Assembly: GCA_017591395.1 (NCBI GenBank)
Contig: WEDG01001318.1
Span: forward strand, 38,123 to 102,122
Source: Schistocephalus solidus
Taxonomy: Eukaryota > Platyhelminthes > Cestoda > Diphyllobothriidea > Diphyllobothriidae
DNA: 64,000 nucleotides
Direction: 5' to 3'
The position numbers and the translations under genes were made by a program. The notes under the pieces were generated by a model. It had not been told where the DNA came from, made no database searches, and saw only the letters and a program-made list of their open reading frames with translations. Shown here in pieces: positions 53,387-64,000 of the stretch; the first letter of the stretch is position 1, and each line of letters starts with the position of its first letter.

Positions 53387-56300
53387 CTATATCAGAATTG
53401 GATGACGGCAGCCAACATAATTAGATCGATGTTCGCTGGTGATGCTTGTTCCAGCCAGTGCCAAGTTGTAAAATCATCATCAGTTGCGCCCTCCTTTTTC
53501 CCTTTTTCAGGTAAAAACTCCTCGACGATGTTCCAACCTAACCACATCGTCATGTGGAGGAAAAATAAAAAAAAACATTTCGTTCATCTCTGAAAGAACA
53601 CGAATAGGGTTTCTTCAGTTGAAAAGGAAACGACTATAAATAACAAAGTGCATTAAAATGCGTAATTTGCAACAAGAATTGCACACAATAATTTAATGAG
53701 ACCACGGAACATCAATAAGAAAACTGCACACTACTTAAGTAGACATTTTCGCAGAATATACTTTTTTTCCGTTGTTATTAAATACTAATTCCAAACGCCA
53801 ACATTCTACAGTGACTGAAATAACATGCGATTAAGCGTCATGATAATCAGTATTGCAACCCTACTGAGGTAATTTGTCCGAATGGAAAGCACACTTCAGA
53901 ATATCGTTGACATTTCATGAGCTAGGGAATGCACTTTACGTCGGAGAAAGGTAAACCTTTCAAACAGATTACAAGCGGAAAGTTATATAAATCCCTCCAA
54001 ATTTGGTAGCGTTTTTTAACTGTCACACCTGGGAAGGTGAACCAATTTTCAAAACAAGGGCACACTGAACTCAATTTAAAAAATCATTATTCATCATTGG
54101 CTGCAGATTTCTTTCCTAATTGAATAAGGTAGCAATTCAGTTTTCTTAAATAACAAGCTACAAGTGAAACTAACAGGAATGTTACACATACCATCTCCAC
54201 CGAGTGCAAAAAGTCTGTTTCTGTGAACGAGAAGGGAGAGGCCCGAACGCAGCCTGTTCATCTGGTGTTGGGGGAGCATCAGACGAGTCCACTGACCAGA
54301 CACCTCCTGCTTTTCGTATCCCGGAGGGCAGAAGATTTGCAATTCTTGTTTCTCGGGCCATCCACCAGCCACAAAAATACGGTTGCGAAAAGCGACAGCC
54401 GCGTGCTCGTATCTTCTCCACTGGTTGCACCAGGTCATTGGTAGGGCCTCACGCCAGAAGGAGGAGGCGCCAGGTGCCCCGCGATTTGTTCCAATTGGTC
54501 AGGCGGCAGTATTCCACCGAATTCTCACTGCCCTTCCTACCACCGCCAAAAACGAAGAGACGTCCGTCCGGCAGGGCTGCGGCAGCCGCCCCACAGCGCC
54601 TTTCTTTCATGTCAGGCAGGGGCCACCAGCTATACTAGGGAAGATAAAAAGGAATCAGTAACGTCTGGCTGCCTTTGATTACTTTAAACCTCCCGAACAG
54701 TCAGTAACCGATCTCATGTAACGGTAATAAAAGTGCATTTCGCACTATGACTGATTATCAAAGGGGAACCGGAACATGGAACATAATCCCAAGATATCAC
54801 AGACACATAAGGAGGCCAAATTTTGAACAAAAGTTCGTTTGACCTGCTGAAAACCTCACTCCATAAAAATGACTGCTTAGGTAGAGTGCATTTTTTCTAT
54901 ACATTTTTATGATAGATGAAGTAGATGCGATCGCTGGGATAAGAGCTTTGTCTGCCTGACTTTTTGGATTCCAAATAGAACCCATCCTCAGAGATAATAG
55001 TAAATACTGATAATGTCTCTGATGGTGGGTTCAAGTTGAAATCCGAAACGTCAGGCGAATAAAGCTATTGTCCCAGCGACCGCATCTACTTCTTCTCAAT
55101 TTTTTCATGGGATTCGCATTTTCGCTTGTATCAGCAATCACGTCTTCGTCAAATTTTATCCTCAGAGGAAGGGCATGTTTAGGTTTTACATTTTTTTCAA
55201 ATTCCCGAACATTTTTGAACCCGCTATATCATTGCATTTGCGTTTAGCGTTTTCAATTTGCTAGCAATATGTCTCCCATTTAAGGAGTATCATGCATTTA
55301 TGTATGTGAGTAAGAAGACAACATGTAGTGCTCGTAGAATTTTGCAATGAATATGGGCTACAACGTATACTTAACAAGGGGCATTACTAAACGAGCATTT
55401 GCTATGAGATTTTAATGGCCATTGTACATTTTTAAAAGTTTTCACTATTATAAAATTGTTGGGACCAAAAGATAACAATTCTTCAAGATAAAAAATTGAA
55501 GAAGACGTGATTTTTTATCCAATAAGTACAAAAACGAATATGTTCATCATTCTTTCTTTAAAATTTATTTGAATTTGGAAGGGCATCGTAAAGCTTTTGA
55601 AAAATCCACCCTAAATAAGCAGTCTTTTTGTTCAAGTGAGGCGTTTCAGGAGGACGAAAAGACGTTAGCTGCAAAGCCGGCATCCTGGTATGTCTGCAAG
55701 ATCTTGCACTCATGCTCAAAACGCGTAAATATTACAATTTCCCTTTAATAATCCTGCTGAAGCTGAAAGACATTTTAACATTTTATTTAACTTTTTATGA
55801 GATTGGCAAATCACTGTGCTCTCAGTTAAGAGATCACACTCTATCAAAACTCACCGGTTTTCCCGTGGGTCGTAGAGCTCGCAAGAGGAGAGTACATTGA
55901 ACAGTTTATCGTCTTCGCCACCACACACGACAACTACCTCACCGCTCTCTTTTCGGCCTCCAAGGTTAAAAGCAGTCGCCGTATGTCCGTAGGCCCGTGG
56001 GGTTTTCATCGGCGCGAGGGGTTTCCAGAGGCCGGTGCGAGCGTCCAGTTCGTCTATCCTAGACGCGGTGTCTTTCGATTCTTTTTCCCCATTAAACCCC
56101 CCGATAAGCAAAATGCGGCCTCCTGTAGCACAAAAAACAGGAAAATGCAACCTCAGCCGATGACAACGTCTGTATTGACTGAATGTCGTTGTTTAGGTGG
56201 CCATCTTCTCGAGCAGTTCATTCTTTCCGAAGCTTATATTCATGCAGCAGAGGCGGAACCGGAGAATTTCTTATGCAAATTGAAAAGCCGAAGAAAAAGA

Positions 56301-57768
56301 CAGCCCTCTAGGTAGCTATAAAATAATCCGTCAAAAATTGCGATGTTATGATCTGAGACCAATACTGTTCCCGTAACTTCAAATGACAGACTATGCGTAT
56401 GCTTGGATCGCGCATACACAAGCATAAGCTGACTGTGAGCCTGCGTGAAGGGTTATCACAAGCGGCTGCCCACACCCATAAAACCGGTCATGAGTTTAAC
56501 TTCGCAGCCACAAAGATAATCGCCCACACCAGAAGCAAGACAAGCCGAGAATTGATTGAAGCCTGGACCTCCGATGAGAACTCAGTCAATTGATTTATCG
56601 AGTTGGCACCGGGTATACAGAGCCCTACACAGTCACCTCTGGACTGGCGTCACTGGTGTCTAATTGGCCTTGCACCCGATAACTGTTGCTGGTTTCTGTT
56701 GCCGCTTTTATCTCTGACGACGGACTCCAGCCAGAGGTCGAAAGCTCAGACGAATAAAACCATTATTATGGCTAGTAAAGGACCCTCTTCTTCTTTACTT
56801 ATATGCACACCTGTGATTGGGTATGACTGCCTGATGACGGCTAATAAGCCAGAAATGACCATTCCGGTCTCCCTTGTCTTTGTCGGTTCCAACTTATCAA
56901 CATATACCTGAAGTTGCAATGCGACTGCCCGCGAGGGCTCTAAAGTGAGCTGCAAGGCACAACGGAACATACGTGTTCCTTAACCAGATCGGTAAAGTAA
57001 AGAAGTTATTCGGGAAACAATGAGTAACTTTATTATGTAAATTTTCAACGCTGGTTCCCCAGGTCGTCGTCAGACTTGTGGAAAATGTGCAAAAACAGTT
57101 AAAATTTAAAAAATGTCGGAAAATCGATATTGCTGAATCAGTCCTGCCAATAGGTGTCATTGTTGATGAACATCTAAATACGATTGGCTATCGCCTTTTC
57201 CACTTGTCCTTGAGATTATTGTACACGGCATCAAATTCGATGGGCCGATTAATGCACGAGTCATCAGAATGAATGGCCTCTAAGAATTCCCGGCCCGATT
57301 CAGCAATATATATATATATATATACAAGGATACCATTGACATTGCTTTTCAGAAATCACCAATCTTCCAGTGTACAGGTAACAGAGCAGACATTCTGGCA
57401 ACACTAGGAGATGGACACTCGTAGCCCTCAAGATGATTCTACTCATTTTGGAACTGCTTTCCACTGAAAAATTAATGCAGATTCTCCTTTCTTCTGGTTT
57501 ATCCTTTTCCGTATATGTGGCACGCGAGCAGCCAGTACAAGCCTATGGGCATTCATGTTTTCACCATCAAATAACTAAGCAGTTGCGTACCATAAATTAG
57601 CTTTGAGAATGAGCTCAGCTTACCTCTATTTTGACATCATTGGCCTCTATTTTTGCCACATCTCTCCATGGCAGAGCAGCTTTTATACAAAGGGAACTCA
57701 TCATCGAAAATTTTAGTGTCATCTTTTGCCATGTTTGACTTCCAGGTGGAAAGATCACTTTTCGTCAT
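53387..57768 (-). CDS. BTB-kelch protein gene, right-arm copy (multi-exon)
   Basis: Minus-strand mirror of the gene at 17,455-21,848. Exons: 57,624-57,768, 57,444-57,574, 57,334-57,403 (BTB), 55,855-56,122 and 54,192-54,629 (kelch blades), and a last exon ending at the stop 53,387-53,389. The first kelch exon is fully open here, and the second shows RYEHAAVAFRNRIFVAGG and LVHRNRLFALGG with a proper GTATGT donor. In contrast the BTB exons are worse than on the left: the exon 2 donor is altered (GAGTAG) and exon 3 has an extra base. Each arm thus carries its own errors, as expected of one locus read twice. If the palindrome is an artefact, this is not a second gene. Confidence 0.75.
54192..54629 (-). 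CDS. Second kelch-blade exon
   Basis: Begins in phase with the previous exon to read WWPLPDMKERRCGAAAAALP, then DGRLFVFGGGRKGSENSVEY. A one- or two-base error near 54,460 breaks the frame before TWCNQWRRYEHAAVAFRNR. It continues VSGQWTRLMLPQHQMNRLRS and LFALGGDG. About three blades are covered. Confidence 0.78.
54905..55105. repeat. Foldback module pair, mirror
   Basis: Mirror of 20,130-20,312: GAAGTAGATGCGATCGCTGG at 54,917-54,936 and CCGAAACGTCAGGCG near 55,042-55,056 ending GACCGCATCTACTTCTTC. Confidence 0.6.
55855..56122 (-). CDS. Kelch-blade exon, intact reading
   Basis: Open from acceptor to donor. It includes GGRILLIGGFNGEKESKDT, IDELDARTGLWKPLAPM, RAYGHTATAFNLGGRKE and EVVVVCGGEDDKLFNV, ending SSCELYDPREN before GTGAG. 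The double-glycine strand ends and the aromatic spacing mark one complete and one partial kelch blade. It is the best single piece of evidence for the gene family. Confidence 0.85.
57010..57295 (-). mobile_element. Penelope 3' fragment in the kelch intron, mirror
   Basis: Mirror of 17,925-18,210. The possible ribozyme core is better here: on the minus strand CTGACGA (57,073-57,067), hairpin CTGG-GGAA-CCAG, then TTGAAAA with a GAAA box at 57,047-57,044, and the TTTA/TAAA pair. Confidence 0.72.
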
Positions 57769-59198
57769 AATTAGAACTGTATATCAAAGAGCGGCGTGTA
57801 CCGTGTACCGTCAAATGCTTCCACTGTTTCATCACATATCTAGGACCAATGCACCGAGGTGAAGCAAGTAACAAGAACCCTAATTTGACCCCTAACTCTC
57901 ACGCTTAAGCAGCTTTCAACTTAACCGTTCGATTCATCATTTGGTGTTTTTTTCGAACCAGCATCTTGATTGGTATAAGACAAAGACGTCTATGAGTTGA
58001 AGCAATAACCTCTTATTTCTTTTCTGTGCTTCATTATCGAACACATTTGCTGCCAAGAGACTAAGTAGACTTTTAAACTGACGTGAAAGCTTCCGAGGTC
58101 AAGGCTTAATTTCGATCCACACAGAGAAATTTTATGCCTCAGCTGGGATTTTTTTCTATCGAGTAACTTTTCATAACCTTGTGTTTATTGTATTCTCAAT
58201 ACCAACTGCTTTTGGGTACACCTCAAGCCTTGTGCTCAAAAAATACAGTTGAGACTAACGTAACTTTTATAGTTCGCACATTTTGACAGGATAGTCCGTA
58301 TTCTTTCTGCAGTTTTTTTAATGGCGTACAATTATAACTTTCTTCCAGAATTTGTGGACAATATAGAGAAAGAATTTACTGTACGTTAGTAATATGCTTG
58401 AATCTAACAACTCTTAACATATGATAATTCTCATTTTAGAATAATCGAACTTCCTGTGTGCAGGACTCTCAAAAACTTACCAGAGATGATGTGATAAAAA
58501 GCCACCTACAATGAAAAAGAACTGACAATGCGATTCTATTCTGGATGTCCACTGGCAGTCTAATTTTGAGACTCTGATTGGAGTACGCCGATTTCCTATT
58601 TTGTTTTTGTAAACGGCTGAATTTGGAGGTGGAGAAAATGAGGATTGAAGTATATATTTTGAATAAGCAGAAAAGTTAGTGCTTACTTGCGTATCGGAGA
58701 TTAAAAAGGCTTATTGGCCTAAATCAGCGTTTGCATGCATTATGCTTTGTCCACGCGGTCGCGAACACTTGCCACAGTCAGATTACACTTGTAACGGCTT
58801 TAAGGTCTAACCTGAGTCGGTAACTGAACAAAAATTTAAAAATTGCCTTTAAATGACTGGATAGTTAAATAACCGAGGCATTTATGCCTATAATCTGCGA
58901 AAAATGAATCCTTTCGTTAATTTACCTTGCACTTCCTGCATTATGAACTCTCACGTGTGCAAAACGTGTTTTTCTACTCTCCTATATCGATGGCTTGAAT
59001 CTGCCGTCATTCCGGGCGTAAAGATCGTAAATGCTTCTTTAAAATGTCACCTAGGATCATTTTTAATAAAAGCAACCCAGCCGGCTTTTCCCAAGACTGC
59101 CAAGCGAAATTATATTTTAGGCAGTTATGTCAAAACCTAGGATTAACGGAACCATAAAAATCTGGACTTTAATAGACTTTGAGTTTGACTGGTTAACT
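57769..59198. other. Mirror of 16,023-17,454, no gene seen
   Basis: Presumed upstream region of the right-arm kelch copy. No coding frame is convincing. Confidence 0.45.
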
Positions 59199-59301
59199 GA
59201 CGGTTTCACCGTCGTATGCGATGTGGTCCGCCATATGCTTCACGGAAGGGTGGTGCAGGGACGCGTGACTTGTAAGCAAATTAGTTTTTAAGGAATAGTA
59301 G
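59199..59301 (+). repeat. Short dispersed repeat, mirror of copy 3
   Basis: ACGGTTTCACCGTCGTATGC at the start, CCATATGCTTCACGGAAGGG and GGTGCAGGGACGCGTGAC in the core. Confidence 0.65.
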
Positions 59302-59398
59302 ACTTTCACTGCATCTACTGCACTCTATCTTCCCTCCATGGTGTGCCATGGTGTGACCCTGCACCTACGCGTTCTACCACGCCCCCTACCTGTTCGGC

Positions 59399-59482
59399 AA
59401 TTTTGATGGAAGCGCACTTTGATGGAAGCGCAATTTTTGATGGAAGCGCACTTTGATGGAAGCGCAATTTTGATGGAAGCGC
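59399..59482 (-). repeat. Tandem repeat, mirror array with indels
   Basis: Five units of the 17-bp repeat of 15,746-15,830, but with GCGCACTTTGATGG (three bases lost) twice and GCGCAATTTTTGATGG (bases gained) once. Confidence 0.88.
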
Positions 59483-61787
59483 CTGCCATGCCCCCGATCT
59501 GGCCCCTCGTAGTGGTACAGCGCATCTGCCACGCGATCCTTTTAGGCGGCACTGCTGGTTCACAAACAACCGACATTTGACTGGTCAACCATCAGCATAC
59601 AAATGCTGGGGACATAGTTAAGCAGTGTGAATACTCACATCTACAGAAAATCCCACAGACGGCTTCTGCAACTTGTCTGTGAGCATACATTTATTTTCGA
59701 TAAATTCTCCTCCGGTTTGAGTACATATATGGCAATGGGGTTAATTAAAACTCCTGTGTATTTAGATAACCGCTATGTGAGATGCTCAGTATAGCGCTCA
59801 TTACAGACCGGGCTCTTCCCAGATTTGTTATTTCCGCAGTCTGCCTCATCATCTAACTCAGAGTGCAGTCATCTGGTGTTTCTTTAACCCAGTTTGATTT
59901 GATCAATATCAATAACAATCCGTTTTAGTTATAATACTTGTAAATTTTAGCTGATAAAAACATTGCACTTAAAGAGTCATTCGGAATGAGGGTTTAATAT
60001 GACGTATTTAGGAAGCGATGCTTTTTGAAGGAAATCGGTTGAACTGGAGAGTCTATATGCTGACACAATCTGTTGTTCAGCGTAACATGACAAAAATAAT
60101 CCACCTTTACATACGCAGTTTGATCATCGAGTCCAGACTACGAATGCTTCTCAACATAAACTTATTAAAACCATTTTGGGGGCTCTACGATGCATTTTCG
60201 CTTTTATTCAAAAACACTCAGACGAAGTTCAATACAACTTGCTACAAGTACACATTCGAACTTTTTATAACAAGGATATGCCTTTTAATCTTTAAGATTT
60301 TTAGCTAGTACTCTAATTAAATTAGATACGATGCAATTCTAGGCCAAAAATACCTGTCGCTTTCATTATACATGTCACTTTTCGGGAAAAGAATGAACCA
60401 AATTATTTTAGCATGCCAACGGGTGTAGACTACTAAAATGGACAAAAAAAGCTGTTAAATATGTTAGCAAAAGTTGTGTTTTTCAAGCACTTAATTAATT
60501 TATGATCGTTTAGGAAAAGGCTATTTGTTGCTTTGGTTGAGAGACAGGCATAGATTTCTATTGATAACATGTCATGAAGATTGGTATGATAACCCAGGAT
60601 GCCAAAGTGAAGAAGAGACCGTTAGAGATGGATAGTAACCGCTTTATTTAAAGCGTGAAATCAATTAAGTGAAAACAATACTTCCGGCGTTAAAGTTAAG
60701 CTTATCTTTAATATAAAATATTAACCGCGTCAGGAATTCGAAATGCTCATGAGGAAGAGGAGCTCCCCATTATGTCCTTACGACAATGTTAAATTTCGGT
60801 CATATAAGCTTTTTCCTCGGCCCGTAGACCGAACTACATGAAGATGAGACGGTGCAAAGATTCATGGACTCGAGTAAGTACGTTTGAACGGTTGCAATCT
60901 AAGTATGGCCGTAGTAGTATGCATCGGATACTTGATCTGTTAGTGGAGAGAGAGGTAAATCTCAGGCAAATAAGATCAGAAGTAGGTCAGGTATGGTAAG
61001 AATAACACATATCCTACGTAGGTCTGGCAACAGGATCCAGGAATACTACAAAGCAAAACTGAACGGAGGACTGTTAGTTGCATCAGTAATTGCATGTAAA
61101 ACTGGAAAGTCTGAGCTAACCGCCACTGGTAGAGTTTCGTCTGTCTTTCCACTAGAATTTAAATGTTCTTCCCTAGTTCTGCGAAAAGGTATTCTCATGG
61201 CATACTCGTCAGGCATAGCTCTTTAGAATTGAACGTCTTTGTGGAACGCTGTCAAAAGCCTTTTCACAAAACAAGCACGTGAACAGCAAACTTGCGATCG
61301 CTTCCATTGGTCCATAATCTGTGTTTCCAGACATTTTCGAAGAGGCGTTAACATTTTTCGAGTAGCGAGTCTTTAATTCTATGAGGCCTGGACTCCTCTC
61401 GAATCCGCACGACGATTTCCATCTCCCAAAACTTTAATAAATAGACAAGGCAAATTCATCTGTCGAAGACCAGTTACAGTGCATTAACCATCTTCTCTTC
61501 CTATTACTCTGCTAGTGATGCCTCCTAAAATAAATCCCACGTGATATATGTGCTGGGCCAAAATGGGGCCAAATCAGGGTGCAGCAGGGTTTATTATTCT
61601 GAGATGCGGTCCCGCAACCAATGCCGAACATTGGGTGTTCAACACTGCAGGCTCATTCCGCCTCTCACTCTCTCGGGAGAGGTCATCTGTGCCTCCAACC
61701 TCACTCTCCGGAATCTCATCTGGAGTACAGTCTTGGCACCAGGGTCCAGGAGGGTAAGGGAAGCTGAGTGCGGTAGATGCTGTGAAA
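59483..61787. other. Mirror of 13,447-15,745, no gene seen
   Basis: AT-rich. The frames 60,018-60,308 and 60,993-61,226 carry no motif and differ from the left arm. Confidence 0.45.
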
Positions 61788-61884
61788 GTCTACTATCACG
61801 TCCGCCCACCGTGCTACAAGTCACCGTCCCTTCCACCACCTTCCGTGAAGCATATGGTGGACATCGTCAGACTACGACGGTTGA
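61788..61884 (-). repeat. Short dispersed repeat, mirror of copy 2
   Basis: Minus-strand reading of the same unit, with GTAGTCTGACGATGTCCACC at the right edge. Confidence 0.65.
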
Positions 61885-63279
61885 ACTGACTCTCAATTAG
61901 TTAACTTTATCCTCGACAGAATGCCTCCCTCATAAGCTGAACCTATCAACCTATCAGCTCTAGGCCTTTTCTCAACTCTACGCAGTGCGGCCTAATGGAC
62001 ACATAATGCACGTTTGGTGCGATATTTGTGGACAACAGTCCAGATTCACTGTAGAATGCAAGGTTTTCTTGGTATGTTACCTCATGCGGATCGGATAATA
62101 GCAAAAATGACGTCCACTTTGGTGTCCACTTTGGCTTTCAAAGATAATTCAAACGAGAAAAACTCTTTGCGCATTTACTCTCATAAAAACTGGTGTACGC
62201 CGAACTTGCTATTACCAATTACCGAACCACAGGAATGCTGCGATAAGGGCTCTATTTGCGTATCTTTGCAGGCTGATAAGCACGTTAATTGACTATGTGA
62301 TATCTACCTTAAGTTTTAGATACTGAGGCCAATATATATGTTGTGACATATCTTTTATGTTTTATGGACCGCTGCCAGTAGATTGTGCCATACATTAACA
62401 AAATGGCAGCGCCCAGAAAAACTGAAATAAGAATAACTTTCAGTCAGTCTACTATAGCTAGATTATAGAAACGCATTTAATAACGAGTCATGTGGATGCG
62501 TCACTACATTATTCCAGATGACGCCCGTCTATTCATTTGTTCCTAACCCTGCGCATGTACTCGAACTATGTCAACATCGATCAGAACACAACAGCGAAGG
62601 TGGATCAATAAGATGGCATGCAACTTGCTAAGCATGGATCCGGTTCATAAACGTCCTTGAGAATTTAATAGGCATGATACGGTATATTAATGACAACCTG
62701 AAAATAAAAATTTAAACAGGATATTTTTGTCTAAAATGCCGCAGTTAATAGATACAAACAAGGAAAGAGTACTTTCTGGTGAACACGTCACCTACGCGAC
62801 TTCTGACTCCACTCCCCACCTGAACCCGGTGTCACAAGACAGAGTCAAGGAGACCGGAGATGGGAGAGGGTGCAGGCCCAAGCACCGTGGTTCAACACCA
62901 AACCAGGAACACAACAGCATAAGAAAGTGGGAAGCTTTGATCCTCAATCAGACTACCTTCCGAGCCAGTCAGTTGTCTCGATGTAGGAGTGGGCGCGATT
63001 GGCTGACGGAAGCCGGTTGGCCCCCATGTTAGCACACACCATTGTGATTCACTCAAACCAGGGATATGGAGTAGCCATCACCGTCTCGACTCCGCAGTCC
63101 ACTGGTCAGCCACTCAACGCCAACATACTCAAGCCGACGGTCTTCTGGTATTGTGTCAGCGTCAGGATTGGCAGCTCTCCAAGCCACGGTTTGTGGTGGA
63201 AACCGTGATATTCCCGGGTACATGATGATTGTGAGGGTGTTTTGTATGTATTGGTGGAGGTAGTGTGCGCTGATGTGGT
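61885..63279. other. Mirror of 11,986-13,347, LINE 3' region and noncoding DNA
   Basis: The part 62,780-63,279 is the LINE 3' region (GACAACTGACTGG-type block, here CAGTTGTCTCGATGTAGGAG near 62,971). The rest shows no gene. Confidence 0.5.
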
Positions 63280-63970
63280 TTACCGCAGGTTATCGAGGTG
63301 CATGTGACTTTGAGGCCCATGCGGTGTGTGAACTTGCAGGAGCAGGAGGGCCGTGGAGGCAGGCGTGGCGACTGTATGTTGGAGCCACAGACACCGGTTT
63401 ACCAGTCTCCGTTTAATGGCTTCGCAGGTGACCGACCAGGCTGATGCGCGGGAGGTGAAGTTGGTGAGCGCAGGCAGGAGAAATCGGGAGTGGTTGAGGG
63501 CTGTCATTCGTGGAAGCGGAGGTGGAAGTGGCGGTGAGAATGTTATAAGTGAGTGATGTACTTTGGGTATCAGTGCTGTTGACATTGCGGTGAATTCCGC
63601 TGTCATTGATGCGGATCGGACCGAATAGGCCCATGTGGTTAGTGAATGCGTTAGGGCAGTAAGGGCAGTGGATGTGAAGATTTCTGCTGTGGATTGGTGC
63701 TCCAGGCACTGGTTCACAGGCTCTGTGCGATGGATCTACAAGTGGCCGACTAGCTCAATGCGTAAGTTGAAGATTTGGTCACAATGACAACAGTTTAGAT
63801 AGATTGCCATCGCTGGCAGTGGTAGGACTGCGACGGCGGTGATGGAGGTAACAGGTGATGAGTAGATGAGGTTGCTATGATGGTGAAGGTGGTGGAATTG
63901 GTGCCAGGGATGACCGTGGGGAATCCAAAGGAGATTTTAGAGAAGTTGACGCAGAAGTTTAAGTTGTCAG
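63280..63970 (-). pseudogene. LINE zinc-finger tail, right-arm mirror
   Basis: Minus-strand mirror of 11,279-11,985. The frame 63,717-63,280 is longer than its left counterpart and ends DNLR at the same stop. Fingers such as ...FTSRISLVGHLRSH (63,413 end) are readable in the other frames. The copy breaks off at 63,970 where adapter-like sequence starts. Confidence 0.8.
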
Positions 63971-64000
63971 AGCAATACGTAACTGAACGAAGTAACGGAA
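63971..64000 (+). other. Oxford Nanopore adapter remnant (non-biological)
   Basis: AGCAATACGTAACTGAACGA at 63,971-63,990 continues AGT and then AACGGAA. From 63,972 the first 22 bases equal, as I remember it, the bottom strand of the Nanopore Y ligation adapter (GCAATACGTAACTGAACGA and AGT), and the A before it fits A-tailed ligation. This is vector-type contamination at the end of the read and contig. Confidence 0.93.

Larger units (their letters stand above)
38134..63970 (-). repeat. Right arm of the 52-kb imperfect palindrome
   Basis: Reverse-complement copy of 11,279-35,892. It is about 1.2 kb longer because of two blocks (about 39,770-40,184 and 43,475-44,405), partly offset by many small losses. 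Agreement with the left arm is very high near the fold (38,134-41,300) and lower, with frequent one- to three-base indels, farther out. It ends exactly where adapter-like sequence begins. Confidence 0.95.

Overview
The window is nuclear DNA of a flatworm, most likely a tapeworm of the diphyllobothriidean group (Schistocephalus / Dibothriocephalus / Spirometra type). The case rests on the repeats. There are non-LTR retrotransposons whose reverse transcriptase is followed by an array of C2H2 zinc fingers, Penelope-like elements with GIY-YIG endonuclease, tRNA-derived short repeats, and one intron-rich BTB-kelch gene. The genus is inference from my memory of these repeat families and is not proven.

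Positions 1-12,445 are almost solid LINE retrotransposon debris: a CR1/Jockey-type element (1-3,475, +), a truncated LINE (3,478-5,412, +), a nearly full-length but internally deleted LINE of the zinc-finger family (about 5,523-9,530, minus), and the 3' half of another (10,095-12,445, +) that is itself split by a 358-bp foldback MITE.

From 11,279 to 63,970 the window is one giant imperfect palindrome. The left arm 11,279-35,892 is repeated in reverse complement as 38,134-63,970, around a 2.24-kb spacer. Everything in the left arm appears again, inverted, in the right arm: LINE zinc fingers, a 17-bp tandem repeat, the kelch gene, SINE-like repeats, a telomere-like tract and Penelope fragments. 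The arms differ by many small indels and by two larger blocks present only in the right arm (about 414 bp at 39,770 and about 930 bp at 43,475).

The last 30 bases (63,971-64,000) read as an untrimmed Oxford Nanopore ligation adapter, so the sequence ends at the physical end of a raw long read. The simplest explanation of the palindrome is therefore a fold-back (inverted chimeric) read built into the assembly. A real inverted duplication remains possible because of the two large differences between the arms. If it is an artefact, the kelch gene and every other arm feature exist once, not twice.

The only cellular gene I can support is a BTB-kelch protein (left 17,455-21,848 +; right 53,387-57,768 minus), with at least six exons and a Penelope 3' end and a SINE-like repeat in one of its introns. 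The spacer and its edges hold Penelope-like elements arranged head to tail, with possible hammerhead-ribozyme remnants in their 3' ends. The rest is repeat-rich noncoding DNA in which I see no gene.
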